The notes under the pieces were generated by a model. It made no database searches and was not told the origin of the DNA. It saw only the letters and a program-made list of their open reading frames with translations. Shown here in pieces: positions 1 through 9,346 of a stretch of DNA of 64,000 nt. How positions within the stretch are numbered: the first letter of the stretch is position 1; every line of letters begins with the position of its first letter. The translations under genes were made by a program, and so were the position numbers. Source of the DNA: JAJEFO01 sp965209045 (GTDB lineage Bacteria > Pseudomonadota > Alphaproteobacteria > Rhodobacterales > Rhodobacteraceae); assembly GCA_965209045.1 (NCBI GenBank), contig CBDBPW010000002.1:930001-994000 (forward strand), read 5' to 3'.

Positions 1-1
1 C

Positions 2-2017
2 ATCCTCATGGCCGCACTCGTTCATGAGCCTGACGATGCTGGCGGAGGCTTCGGGCTTGGGCCGCGCACGATCGTGCGGACCGCGGCGCTCGAGAACAGC
101 GGGCTGATCCAGACGGGCACTCTCTTCGAGACCAACTACAAGCTCAGCCTGGCCGGCACGACTGACCTGGATGTCCTCAAGGCCGAAGCTGATGAACTGT
201 TCACCGGGATTCGCTGGCGGGACCGACGAAACGGGGCGCCGGGAGTCCAGGCATTCGTCGACAGGCTGAGCACCTTCCTCGTGCTTGTCGGGCTGGCCGG
301 CCTGGCTGTCGGCGGTGTCGGCATTTCGGCCGCAGTCACGGCATACCTGGAACAAAAGACAGCCGTCATTGCCACGCTCAAGACCCTTGGCGCGGATGGT
401 CGGACGATATTCCAGACATATTTTCTGCAGATCGGCGCCCTGACCGTTCTGGGCATAGTCGTCGGCATTGCCGTCGGGAGCTTGGCCCCCGTTCTGCTGG
501 CGTCCGTCATCGAGGAGAGATTGCCGGTGCCCGCGGTATTCGCGCTCCATCCCCGTCCGCTTGCCGAAGCCGCGCTATACGGCACCCTGACGGCGCTCAT
601 CTTCACGCTCTGGCCCCTGGCGCGCGTGGAGGAGGTGCGGGCGGCAGCGCTGTTTCGGGCGGACGGCGAGCGTCAGCGCGTGTTGCCTCGGGCCGCATGG
701 ATCGGGCTTACGCTGCTCCTTGTTGCCAGCCTCGTGTCCCTGGCTGCGGCGCTTTCCGGCCTTTGGATCCTGACACTGTCGACGGCGGGCGGCCTGATCG
801 GCGCCTTCGCGCTGCTGGCCGTGGCCGCACGAGGGGTCCAGCTGCTGGCGCGTCGACTTGCACCAGCCGCGCGGGGGCAGAGCGCCGTGAGGCTCGCGCT
901 CGGCGCGGTCAGCGGTCCAGGAAGCGAGGCCACGTCCGTGGTGCTGTCGCTGGGCCTGGGCCTCACCGTGCTGGCTGCGATCGGCCAGATCGACGCCAAT
1001 CTCAGGAACGCAATCGCGCGGGACTTGCCGGAACGCGCACCCGCATTCTTCATGGTCGACATCCAGCCTGACCAGATGGACAGGTTTCGGACGCGCCTGT
1101 TCGACAATCCTGCCGTCTCGAAGATCGAGAGCGCGCCAATGCTGCGGGGCATCATCACCGAAATCAACGGGCGACCAGCCTCGGAAACCGGTGGCGATCA
1201 CTGGGTCCTGCAAGGCGACCGTGGCGTCACCTATTCAGACCGGCCGCCGGACGGGACCGTCATCACCCACGGCGAATGGTGGCCCCAGGGGCATCAAGGC
1301 TCGCCGCAAGTGAGCTTTGCCACGGAAGAGGCGCTCGAACTGGGCCTCGTCATCGGCGACGAAATCACCGTCAACATCCTTGGCCGCGACATCACGGCGA
1401 AAGTGACGAGCTTCCGCGAGGTGGACTTTTCGTCAGCCGGAATCGGGTTCATCCTATCGATGAACCCGGTCGCGCTGGCCGGCGCGCCGCACAGCTTCAT
1501 CTCGACCGTCTACGCCGATGCCGCAGCAGAGGCCGAGATACTTCGCGACGTATCGAACACCTATCCCAACGTGACCGCGATCCGGGTCAGGGACGCGATC
1601 GGCCGCGTTACCGAGATACTCGCCGGCATTGCAGCCGCAATCACCTACGGGGCGCTGGCAACGCTTCTGACGGGCATCGTCGTGCTGATAGGCGCGGTGG
1701 CTGCAGGCGCCCATGCCAGAACCTATGAAGCCGCAGTCCTGAAGACGCTTGGGGCGACGCGCAGGACGATCTTGCGGAGCTTCGCCATGCGCTCCGCCAT
1801 GCTGGGGGCCGCCGCCGGCGTCGTCGCGATCATCGCGGGCGGCCTTGCGGGCTGGGGCGTGATGCGCTTCGTGATGGATGTCGAATACGGCTTTGAACCC
1901 GTCTCGGCGCTGCTGATCGTCGCAGGCGGGGTTGCTGCCACGCTCGCTGCGGGACTGGTCTTTGCATGGGGGCCGCTTTCCGCCCGGCCGGCACGGGTTC
2001 TCCGTGCCCGCGAGTAG
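2..2017 (+). CDS. FtsX-family ABC transporter permease (5' end cut by window)
   Basis: This is the C-terminal part (about 670 residues) of a large inner-membrane permease of the YbbP/FtsX type; the frame is open to the left edge, so the true start lies outside the window. Two FtsX-like cores are visible: hydrophobic segments around residues 90-115, 135-165 and 190-205, and again around 545-575, 595-620 and 635-660, each followed by a Leu-Lys-Thr-Leu-Gly-Ala motif typical of the cytoplasmic coupling loop. A soluble, probably periplasmic domain lies between (about 310-540). Relatives pair with a LolD/YbbA-like ATPase and are thought to act on lipoproteins or envelope substrates; that partner would lie upstream. 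The family is clear, the substrate unknown. Confidence 0.85.
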   Translation: MLMAALVHEPDDAGGGFGLGPRTIVRTAALENSGLIQTGTLFETNYKLSLAGTTDLDVLKAEADELFTGIRWRDRRNGAPGVQAFVDRLSTFLVLVGLAGLAVGGVGISAAVTAYLEQKTAVIATLKTLGADGRTIFQTYFLQIGALTVLGIVVGIAVGSLAPVLLASVIEERLPVPAVFALHPRPLAEAALYGTLTALIFTLWPLARVEEVRAAALFRADGERQRVLPRAAWIGLTLLLVASLVSLAAALSGLWILTLSTAGGLIGAFALLAVAARGVQLLARRLAPAARGQSAVRLALGAVSGPGSEATSVVLSLGLGLTVLAAIGQIDANLRNAIARDLPERAPAFFMVDIQPDQMDRFRTRLFDNPAVSKIESAPMLRGIITEINGRPASETGGDHWVLQGDRGVTYSDRPPDGTVITHGEWWPQGHQGSPQVSFATEEALELGLVIGDEITVNILGRDITAKVTSFREVDFSSAGIGFILSMNPVALAGAPHSFISTVYADAAAEAEILRDVSNTYPNVTAIRVRDAIGRVTEILAGIAAAITYGALATLLTGIVVLIGAVAAGAHARTYEAAVLKTLGATRRTILRSFAMRSAMLGAAAGVVAIIAGGLAGWGVMRFVMDVEYGFEPVSALLIVAGGVAATLAAGLVFAWGPLSARPARVLRARE

Positions 2018-2091
2018 CCGATGTCCAGGTGCCAGGTCGGGTGACGTCGTGATGCCGGCACCTCTCAATATCCTGCGACGTCCTCCGGCGG

Positions 2092-2618
2092 TCACCCAAT
2101 CAGGTGATGGACCAGCGGGTCTGCCACGTCCCGCGGATCCCCTGGAATGCGGGGTCCGCGCCCGCTTCTGTGACGCGAAGAGTTCCTCGTCGCTTTGCCA
2201 GGCCGCCTCCGCCTCCTCGACGGAAACAAGTCGGAACCTCAATTCCTCTCCCGCCCGGGCCTGTGCCACCCTTGGCAGGGCGGCTGGCAGCACAGTCCCG
2301 ATACGGGGATGCCCGCCCATGGTCCGGCATTCCGCCAGCAACACGCAAGGTGTGCCGTCTCCCGTCACCTGGACATCTCCTGCCGCGATGAGGCCCGAGG
2401 CGTGCTCGAGCTGCGCACGGTCGGAGAATGGCGCGCCGTCGTGATCAAGCCTGACACCCTGCCTGTTGGCGCGAAGGCTTCCCACAAAGACAGTTTCCTC
2501 GATCGATTTCAACGTCTCACGGGCAAGCAGGCCGGTTTGCGGGCTCGCTCAGCCAGTCGGCAAACCGTACAAGCAGCCCGTCCGGGCCAAGCGGCAAAAG
2601 TGCAGGTGCGTCAGTCAC
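2092..2618 (-). pseudogene. Remnant of a pxpB-pxpC (5-oxoprolinase subunit B/C) pair
   Basis: Read on the minus strand, a GTG at 2618 opens a frame whose first residues (LLPLGPDGLLVRFADWLSEP) match the N terminus of PxpB/KipI proteins, but it stops at 2517 after 33 codons. In another frame, from about 2512 down, the sequence matches the C-terminal third of PxpC/KipA (for example GTPCVLLAECRTMGGHPRIG and LRFRLVSVEEAEAAW). Near 2150 the frame slips again into RDVADPLVHHLIG before a stop at 2092. Most of pxpB and the first two thirds of pxpC are missing, so one internal deletion plus later frameshifts explains the locus. The intact pair would, with PxpA, cleave 5-oxoproline; this copy cannot function. 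Confidence 0.75.
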
Positions 2619-2731
2619 CGCACGAGGGTTTCACGCCGGCCCGGAAAGGAAGACTGCCCGTCAGGCGAGTGACCGTGCGCCCACGGCCCCTGCGCACTGG
2701 CGACTCCCGGCGCCGGTCGCTACAGGGGGAC

Positions 2732-3481
2732 ATGCTCCACGCTATCACGCATGGCAATTCGACCGGACGCGCCCCGCTCCTGATCGCCCATGGGCTCTTC
2801 GGCTCGGCCAGGAACTGGGGTGTCGTCGCCAAGCGCCTGTCTGCGACCCGGCGCGTCACGGCCGTCGACATGCGGAACCACGGTGCGAGTGACTGGTCGG
2901 ATTCCCACGGCTACCCTGACATGGCCTCGGACCTTGCCGACATCATCGCCGAACGAACCGACATCCTTGGACATTCCATGGGCGGGAAGGCCGCGATGGC
3001 CCTTGCCCTGACCCGCCCCGAAAGGCTCCGCAGGATGGTTGTCGCCGACATCGCGCCCGTGACCTATGCGCACACCCAGCAGTCCATGATAGATGCAATG
3101 CGCGCCGTCGAGCTTGACCGGGTCGAAAGCCGCCGGGACGCGGACGCGCAGCTGGCCGAACGACTCGACGATGCCGGCGTGCGGGCCTTTCTCCTTCAGT
3201 CGCTCAACGTGAAGGAGAGACGCTGGCGCCTGAACCTCGACGTGCTGGAGCACGAAATGTCGCGCATCGTCGGATTCCCGGAGCTTGACGGCGTGTTCGA
3301 GGGACCGACGCTCTTCCTGACGGGCGCCAAGAGCACCTATGTCACCGACGCGCACCGAAGCCGAATCCGTGTGCTCTTTCCGAAGGCGCGCTTCGTGAGG
3401 ATTCCGGGCGCAGGACACTGGCTTCACGCCGACAGGCCCCGCGCATTCGAGGCTGCGGTGACCGCCTTTCTGGACGCCTGA
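2732..3481 (+). CDS. Alpha/beta-fold hydrolase, YbfF-type esterase
   Basis: A 249-residue alpha/beta hydrolase without signal peptide or membrane segment, so cytoplasmic. The His-Gly oxyanion motif is at residues 20-21 (LLIAHGLFGSARNWG), the nucleophile serine at 82 in GHSMGGKA, and the catalytic histidine near 230 in GAGHWLHADRP. The frame is open far upstream, but family homology begins at this ATG, so the longer reading is rejected. YbfF-like enzymes hydrolyse short acyl esters or acyl-CoA thioesters; the natural substrate is not evident. It stands alone between the pxpBC remnant and a long non-coding gap. Confidence 0.85.
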   Translation: MLHAITHGNSTGRAPLLIAHGLFGSARNWGVVAKRLSATRRVTAVDMRNHGASDWSDSHGYPDMASDLADIIAERTDILGHSMGGKAAMALALTRPERLRRMVVADIAPVTYAHTQQSMIDAMRAVELDRVESRRDADAQLAERLDDAGVRAFLLQSLNVKERRWRLNLDVLEHEMSRIVGFPELDGVFEGPTLFLTGAKSTYVTDAHRSRIRVLFPKARFVRIPGAGHWLHADRPRAFEAAVTAFLDA

Positions 3482-4376
3482 CCTTGCGGCGGCCCGTCCG
3501 GCGCGTGGGCGCCAAGAACGAGCGCACCCAAGACATTGAGAAAAATGTTGCATGCTTCGCAAGATTTGGTTGCGTTTCACTATATATGGGTGTAGACGCC
3601 TGATCATGGGTGCGTAGGACGCGGATGCATCACCTGACGCTGGCGAGGCCCGGGCATCATTGCCCGGGCTCGCTGCTTCTGCCGGTAAAGCGCGAGAATC
3701 AAGAAGGCGTCAGGTGCTTGGACGCGGTCCTTGCATCGTGTCGTTGCCGACACACCCTGACGCCTTCCCCGTGCCTTTCTCCCCGAGGGGTGTCCGGCCC
3801 GGTTGTGCAGCGAACCTCGCGATCCGCCACCACGCAACGACCATGGTTCCGATGCCGTCGAAGATTGATCCGAAAATCCCTCTTCGTCTGCCCGGTCCCC
3901 GAACCTTTGCTCCCCTTCCTGGGACTGACGTCCCGATCCGATTCGCTCCGGCTCCAAAGGCCTTGCACCCGTCCACGTCCGGAGACGCCTGACGGTAAGC
4001 CGACAGTTGCAAGCTGAGCGATTCGCCGCAAGGAAAATCTACGTGGCCCACGAAATTTCTTGGGGATAAATCGTTGGATTTATTGGGGAAACGCTTGTGG
4101 ACAAGTCGAAAAACCAATCCGCGGCAAGGCGCTGGACGGGGAAAACTCCCGGAAGCGCCCGAGGCGGCAAATTCAACGGGTCGGGACAGATTTCGCCTTT
4201 CGGTCCGCAATTTCGCCGACTCTTCCGGGGTGTCCGCGCCCCGTCGCCGCCGAACCGATTCGCCAGCCCGAACGCTGGCGCCCCGACGAGGGCCGGGCGG
4301 AACGGCAGGAACCGGCGGCGTGCCGCCGGCCAACGGGAGCCAACGCCATGCGGTGACCGGCCAGGGTTCGCCCGAC
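3482..4376. other. 895-bp intergenic gap between convergent genes
   Basis: No reading frame here resembles a protein. The gap separates the plus-strand esterase from the 3' end of the minus-strand lepA gene. It holds nested inverted repeats (3631-3766, listed separately), an AT-rich patch at about 3577-3590 containing TATATATGG, and a second AT-rich patch at about 4050-4110 containing TGGGGATAA and TGTGGACAA, each one mismatch from a DnaA box read on the other strand. A 10-base direct repeat AGACGCCTGA occurs near 3593 and 3980. The role is unknown. Confidence 0.5.
3631..3766 (+). ncRNA. Candidate structured RNA / nested inverted repeats
   Basis: The segment CACCTGACGC at 3631-3640 is fully complementary to GCGTCAGGTG at 3707-3716. 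Between them lies a very stable hairpin, 3643-3673, with a 9-bp core GCCCGGGCA / TGCCCGGGC, a TCAT loop and four further pairs around one bulged G. The same strand 3704-3714 (AAGGCGTCAGG) is also perfectly complementary to 3756-3766 (CCTGACGCCTT), with a small hairpin GTGTCG-TTGC-CGACAC inside. The middle strand can thus pair with either side, an arrangement like that of RNAs with alternative folds. No T-run follows, so it is not a simple terminator. Strand and transcription are unproven. Confidence 0.3.
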
Positions 4377-6176
4377 TCATCCGCCCATCTTCAACGCATC
4401 GATGAAAGCCTCCTGCGGAATGTCCACCTTCCCGAACTGGCGCATTTTCCTCTTTCCGGCCTTCTGCTTCTCGAGAAGCTTGCGCTTGCGCGTCGCGTCG
4501 CCGCCGTAGCACTTGGCGGTCACGTCCTTTCGCAGCGCCGACAGGGTCTCGCGGGCAATGATTCTGCCGCCGATTGCAGCCTGGATGGGAATCTTGAACA
4601 TGTGGCGGGGGATGAGTTCCTTCAGCTTCTCGCACATCGCGCGGCCACGCGCCTCTGCCCGGTCGCGATGAACCATCATCGATAGCGCGTCGACGGGCTC
4701 CTCGTTTACGAGGACCTGCATCTTGACGAGGTTGTCGGCCTGATAGCCGGCGAGCTGGTAGTCGAAGCTCGCATACCCTCTCGTCACCGATTTCAACCGG
4801 TCATGGAAATCGAAGACGACTTCGTTCAGTGGCAGGTCATAGATCGCCACGGCACGGGTTCCCGCGTAGCTGAGGTCTTCCTGAACGCCTCGGCGGTCGT
4901 GGCACAGCTTCAGGACATCGCCAAGATAGTCGTCGGGAGCGAGGATGGTGGCCCTGATGCGCGGCTCCTCGATGTGGTCGATGGTCGACGGGTCAGGCAT
5001 GTCCGCCGGATTGTGAAGCTCCAGCATGGACCCGTCGCGCATGTGGACATGGTAGATCACCGACGGCGCGGTCGTGATGAGTTCAATGCTGTACTCGCGT
5101 TCGATGCGGTCACGGACGACCTCAAGATGCAGGAGGCCAAGAAAGCCGCAGCGGAAACCGAATCCCAGGGCGGCGGAGGTTTCCATCTCGAAGGTGAAGC
5201 TCGCGTCGTTTAGGGCGAGCTTGCCGATGGCATCGCGGAGGTCCTCGAATTCGCCGTTGTCGACCGGAAAGAGACCGCAAAAGACGACCGGCTGCGCAGG
5301 CTTGAAGCCGGAAAGCGGCTCCGACGCAGGCCTGCGCTCATGCGTGATCGTGTCGCCGACGCGCGTGTCTCGCACCTGCTTGATGGACGCCGTGAGAACG
5401 CCGATCTCACCGGGACCGAGTTCCGCGGCGTCCTCCATTTCGGGCTTGAGAACGGCGAGCCGGTCGATGCGGTACCTGGCTCCGGTCTGCATCATGACGA
5501 TCTGGTCGCCCTTGCGGATCATCCCGTCGATGACCCGAATCATGACGACGACGCCAAGATAGGAATCGTAGCGCGAATCCACCAGCATGGCCTTTAGGGG
5601 AGCATCTGCATCGCCGCGAGGTGCGGGAAGGCGATCAACGATGGCTTCAAGCAGTTCGGGCACGCCGTCGCCGGTCTTCGCGGAAATCCGGATCGCGTCG
5701 GAGGCGTCGATTCCAATCACCTCCTCGATCTGCGTTCTGGCGCGGCCAATGTCCGAGGCGGGCAGGTCGATCTTGTTCAGCACGGGCACGATCTCATGAT
5801 CCGCATCTATGGCCTGATAGGCATTGGCCAGTGTCTGCGCCTCGACTCCCTGCGAGGCGTCGACGACAAGAAGCGACCCCTCGACCGCCTGCATGGAACG
5901 GCTGACTTCATACCCGAAGTCCACGTGCCCCGGAGTGTCTATCAAGTTCAGGATGTAGGTCTGGCCGTCCGTTGCAGGGTACTCGATGCGGACCGCGTTG
6001 GCCTTGATGGTGATGCCGCGCTCGCGCTCGATGTCCATGGCATCGAGTACCTGCTCCTTCATGTCCCGCTCCGCCACCGTGCCCGTCATCTGAATGAGCC
6101 GGTCGGCAAGCGTCGATTTCCCGTGGTCGATATGGGCGACGATCGAGAAATTGCGGATGTGCGCCAGGTCGGTCAT
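4377..6176 (-). CDS. lepA: Elongation factor 4 (LepA) GTPase
   Basis: Full-length 599-residue translational GTPase that acts on ribosomes (back-translocation or initiation quality control under stress). G1 is at residues 14-22 (AHIDHGKST), G3 DTPGH at 80-84 and NKID at 134-137. The LepA-specific C-terminal domain is complete, ending with the lysine-rich segment followed by KVDIPQEAFIDALKMGG. The ATG is at 6176. It is transcribed leftward, the same way as rpsA, with about 260 bp of featureless sequence between, so independent transcription is likely. Confidence 0.97.
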   Translation of the reverse strand: MTDLAHIRNFSIVAHIDHGKSTLADRLIQMTGTVAERDMKEQVLDAMDIERERGITIKANAVRIEYPATDGQTYILNLIDTPGHVDFGYEVSRSMQAVEGSLLVVDASQGVEAQTLANAYQAIDADHEIVPVLNKIDLPASDIGRARTQIEEVIGIDASDAIRISAKTGDGVPELLEAIVDRLPAPRGDADAPLKAMLVDSRYDSYLGVVVMIRVIDGMIRKGDQIVMMQTGARYRIDRLAVLKPEMEDAAELGPGEIGVLTASIKQVRDTRVGDTITHERRPASEPLSGFKPAQPVVFCGLFPVDNGEFEDLRDAIGKLALNDASFTFEMETSAALGFGFRCGFLGLLHLEVVRDRIEREYSIELITTAPSVIYHVHMRDGSMLELHNPADMPDPSTIDHIEEPRIRATILAPDDYLGDVLKLCHDRRGVQEDLSYAGTRAVAIYDLPLNEVVFDFHDRLKSVTRGYASFDYQLAGYQADNLVKMQVLVNEEPVDALSMMVHRDRAEARGRAMCEKLKELIPRHMFKIPIQAAIGGRIIARETLSALRKDVTAKCYGGDATRKRKLLEKQKAGKRKMRQFGKVDIPQEAFIDALKMGG

Positions 6177-6435
6177 TTTGGGGATATGCGGCAGGGCGCT
6201 TCCATTGGCAAGATACGCGACCCGTCGCGTACCGTTCCGCAGCCCCTGCGCAACATCAACGATCCGCCTTCAATCGGCATGGTTGCCGTCGCCTGAAGCC
6301 GGCACGAACCATGTCTCTTTCGAACGGCGCCGTGCGACGTTGAACCCGGCGCCGGCAAGCGCCGCCGAGCGGACCCTGCCGGTTCGGGGCGGGCCTGCCG
6401 CAGCGCGACGCGTCCCGCGCCGCGCCCAGCTGCAA

Positions 6436-8115
6436 TCAGCCGTCGTCCTTCTTCAGGGCCGCGCCAAGGATGTCCCCGAGCGAAGCGCCGGAATCGGACG
6501 ATCCGTATTGCTCGACGGCCTTTTTCTCCTCGGCGATCTCCCGGGCCTTGATCGAGAGGGAGAGCTTTCGCGACTTGGCGTCGACATTGGTAACCCGCAC
6601 GTCCAGCTTGTCGCCGATCGAAAACCGGTCCGGGCGCTGCTCCACGCGGTCGCGCGAGAGGTCCGAACGGCGAATGAAGGACTTTGCGCCCCCGTATTCC
6701 ACCTCGATCCCGCCCTCCTCGATCGCTGTCACGACAACGGTGACGATCGAGCCGCGCTTCACGCCGCCGACCGCTTGCGAGAAGCTGTCGTCGAGCGCCT
6801 TGATCGAAAGCGAGATGCGTTCCTTCCCGACATCCACTTCCGTGACGGCCGCCTTGACCTCATCGCCCTTGCGGTAATCCTGAATGGCCTCCTCGCCTCG
6901 CCGGTTCCAGGAAATGTCGGAGAGGTGCACCATCCCGTCTATGTCGTTGTCGAGCCCGACAAAGAGACCGAACTCCGTGATGTTCTTGACCTCACCCTCG
7001 ACGCGCGAGCCGACCGGATGGGTTTCGGCAAACACCTCCCACGGATTGCGCTGGGTCTGCTTGAGCCCCAGAGACACGCGTCGCTTGGCGCTGTCGATCT
7101 CGAGCACCATGACGTCGACTTCCTGCGAGGTGGAAACGATCTTGCCCGGATGGACGTTCTTCTTGGTCCAGCTCATTTCCGAAACGTGTACCAAGCCCTC
7201 GACTCCCGGCTCCAGTTCGACGAACGCGCCGTAGTCCGTGATGTTGGTCACGCGGCCATGATGCGTAGACTCGAGCGGATAGTTGCGCTCGACGGCGTCC
7301 CACGGATCTTCCTGAAGCTGCTTCATGCCGAGCGAGATCCGCTGCGTTTCCTGGTTGATCTTGACGATCTGCACCTTCACGGTGTCGTTTATCTTGACGA
7401 TGTCGGACGGGTGGCTGACCCTTCGCCACGCCATGTCGGTGACATGGAGCAGGCCGTCAACGCCGCCGAGGTCAATGAACGCGCCGTATTCGGTGATGTT
7501 CTTGACCACGCCATCGACTGCGTCGCCTTCCTTGATTCTCTCGATGACCGCCTTGCGCTGACCCTCGCGCTCCTTTTCCAGGATCGCACGGCGCGAGACA
7601 ACGATGTTGCCGCGACGCCGATCCATTTTCAGGATCTTGAAGGGCTGCTTCATCCCCATGATTTCGGAGGGATCGCGTACCGGTCGCACATCGACCTGGC
7701 TGCCAGGCAGGAAAGCGACTGCGCCGTCAAGGTCAACGGTGAAGCCGCCCTTGACCCGGCCGAATATCGCGCCCTCGACTTCACCCTTGTCGGCATAGGC
7801 GGTCTCGAGCTTGTCCCAGGCGGCCTCGCGGCGCGCCTTGTCACGGGAGATCACGGCCTCGCCGCGTGCGTTCTCCACGCGGTCGAGGAAGACCTCGACC
7901 TCGTCGCCGACGCCGATCTCCGGCGCTTCGCCCGGCGCTGCGAACTCCTTGAGTTCGACCCGGCCTTCCATCTTGTAGCCGACATCGATGATCGCCTGCC
8001 CGGCTTCGATGGCAATGACCTTGCCCTTAACGACAGACCCTTCGTTGGGCGTGTCAATGTCGAGGCTTTCGTCAAGGAGGGCCTCGAATTCCTCCATGGT
8101 TGCGTGTTGAGCCAT
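6436..8115 (-). CDS. rpsA: 30S ribosomal protein S1
   Basis: A 559-residue protein with six S1 (OB-fold) repeats; the repeats centred on EYGAFIDLGGVDGLLHVTDM, DYGAFVELEPGVEGLVHVSE and EFGLFVGLDNDIDGMVHLSD are obvious. It binds mRNA on the small subunit and helps initiation. The reading frame is open 32 codons further upstream, but family homology begins at MAQHATMEEFEALL, so the ATG at 8115 is chosen; an AGGGG lies 13 nt upstream. In many Proteobacteria rpsA directly follows cmk; here cmk lies about 8.3 kb away at 16.4-17.1 kb on the same strand, with a catabolic islet between. Confidence 0.97.
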   Translation of the reverse strand: MAQHATMEEFEALLDESLDIDTPNEGSVVKGKVIAIEAGQAIIDVGYKMEGRVELKEFAAPGEAPEIGVGDEVEVFLDRVENARGEAVISRDKARREAAWDKLETAYADKGEVEGAIFGRVKGGFTVDLDGAVAFLPGSQVDVRPVRDPSEIMGMKQPFKILKMDRRRGNIVVSRRAILEKEREGQRKAVIERIKEGDAVDGVVKNITEYGAFIDLGGVDGLLHVTDMAWRRVSHPSDIVKINDTVKVQIVKINQETQRISLGMKQLQEDPWDAVERNYPLESTHHGRVTNITDYGAFVELEPGVEGLVHVSEMSWTKKNVHPGKIVSTSQEVDVMVLEIDSAKRRVSLGLKQTQRNPWEVFAETHPVGSRVEGEVKNITEFGLFVGLDNDIDGMVHLSDISWNRRGEEAIQDYRKGDEVKAAVTEVDVGKERISLSIKALDDSFSQAVGGVKRGSIVTVVVTAIEEGGIEVEYGGAKSFIRRSDLSRDRVEQRPDRFSIGDKLDVRVTNVDAKSRKLSLSIKAREIAEEKKAVEQYGSSDSGASLGDILGAALKKDDG

Positions 8116-8298
8116 GTGGCCTTTGTTTCCCCTATTCGTGTTTTCCGGCCGGGCGGTTGGTTCCGCCGGTCTTGAGATGGTGCATGACGACCGGGCGCAG
8201 GCGCCAAACAAGAAGGGCCGGTGTTCGACCGACCCTGCCCAAGTCCTTTGCCCACAGCTGTGATCGCCGTTTCGACGGCAGGTCTATAGGCGGGAACT

Positions 8299-9114
8299 TC
8301 ACATATGGCAAGCACCCGACTGCGAACGGTCAATGTTCAGGTCGGCGACACCCTGAGGCGTCTCCTGCCGGCGCCCGGATTCAAGCCATCCCAGCGTCGC
8401 GTCGGTGTCTCCGCCGGGCTTGTATTCCGCCCCGAGCGGACGCGTCCAGCCAAGGGCTTCGATCCCTGCAAATATCGTCGGATAGTGCAGCTCTCCGTGA
8501 TCCGGCGCCCCGCGGTCTGGGACCGAGGCAATCTGGATGTGGCCCACGACAGGCAGATGCGCTTCCAATCGTGTCAGGATGTCCCCTTCCGTCCGTCCCA
8601 AGTGGTAGCAATCGAACATCAGCTTGAGATTGGTCGCGCCGACTGCCGCAATCGTTTCGGCCGCTTGGTCCGTCGTGGTCAGGAAATAGCCCGGTGCGTC
8701 GTGGCGGTTCAGCGGTTCGATCAGGATGGTCTTGTTCGTCTGGCCACAGGCGTAGCGGAGGTTCTCGGCAAACGTGGTCTCCGCTTCCCGGCCGGCGGCG
8801 CACCCTGCCATGACGTGAATGGCCCCGGCCCCCACGGCCTCGGCATAGGAGATGGCTTGGTTGATCGCGGCGCGAGCCTCGTCCTTGCGCCCCGGCAGCG
8901 CCGCAAGCCCGCTTTCGCCGGGATTGCCGCGCATCGTGTTGAGTCCAAGCATTGAAAGCCCGGTCTCCTCGAGTGCCGTTCGCACGTCGGCCGCGCGGGC
9001 ATCGTACGGCCAATGGCACTCGACAGCGTCGAAACCGGCCGCCTTGGCAGCGCGAATGGCCGCCGGCAGCGGCCGGTCGGCCCAGAGCAAGCCGAGATTG
9101 GCGGAAAACTTCAT
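8299..9114 (-). CDS. hyi: Hydroxypyruvate isomerase family protein (TIM barrel)
   Basis: A 271-residue xylose-isomerase-like TIM barrel. It matches the hydroxypyruvate/2-oxo-tetronate isomerase group (Hyi/OtnI), with MKFSANLGLLWAD at the start, ECHWPYD after strand 2, ILIEPLNRHDAPGYF and LMFDCYHLGRTEGD for the metal-binding acidic residues, and a final GAEYKPGGDT. It would interconvert hydroxypyruvate and tartronate semialdehyde or a four-carbon analogue in the cytoplasm. An AGGGAG site lies 6 nt before the ATG. It is the last gene of the tct-sulfatase-monooxygenase operon, 232 bp beyond the monooxygenase, so it may metabolise the final product. The exact substrate within the family is inferred. 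Confidence 0.85.
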   Translation of the reverse strand: MKFSANLGLLWADRPLPAAIRAAKAAGFDAVECHWPYDARAADVRTALEETGLSMLGLNTMRGNPGESGLAALPGRKDEARAAINQAISYAEAVGAGAIHVMAGCAAGREAETTFAENLRYACGQTNKTILIEPLNRHDAPGYFLTTTDQAAETIAAVGATNLKLMFDCYHLGRTEGDILTRLEAHLPVVGHIQIASVPDRGAPDHGELHYPTIFAGIEALGWTRPLGAEYKPGGDTDATLGWLESGRRQETPQGVADLNIDRSQSGACHM

Positions 9115-9346
9115 GTGTCGCTCCCTGCCTCGGATCCGGTGCCGGGCACACCGGTTTCATCCACGTTCGGGCCTGCGGGCGGTGCGGGACAGTCGCATTC
9201 TCAGTCGAAACCGACGGAAAGCTCGCCGAGCACCAGGCCTTCCACTCCCGAGCCCGACGCCTCCCCTCCCGCAGTGACAATCCGCGGACCGTACACGGGC
9301 ACAAGATCCGCCAGAAGCGCCACTGCGCGGCGGCGGAAAGTCCCTC

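Noticed and set aside
3648..3669. The GCCCGGGCA hairpin as a simple rho-independent terminator
   Set aside because: No T-run follows on either strand, and it lies within a larger set of complementary segments.
6094..8175. A plus-strand open frame of nearly 700 codons opposite rpsA
   Set aside because: It is the mirror of a strongly biased high-GC gene, has no family motifs, and the minus strand encodes an unmistakable ribosomal protein S1.
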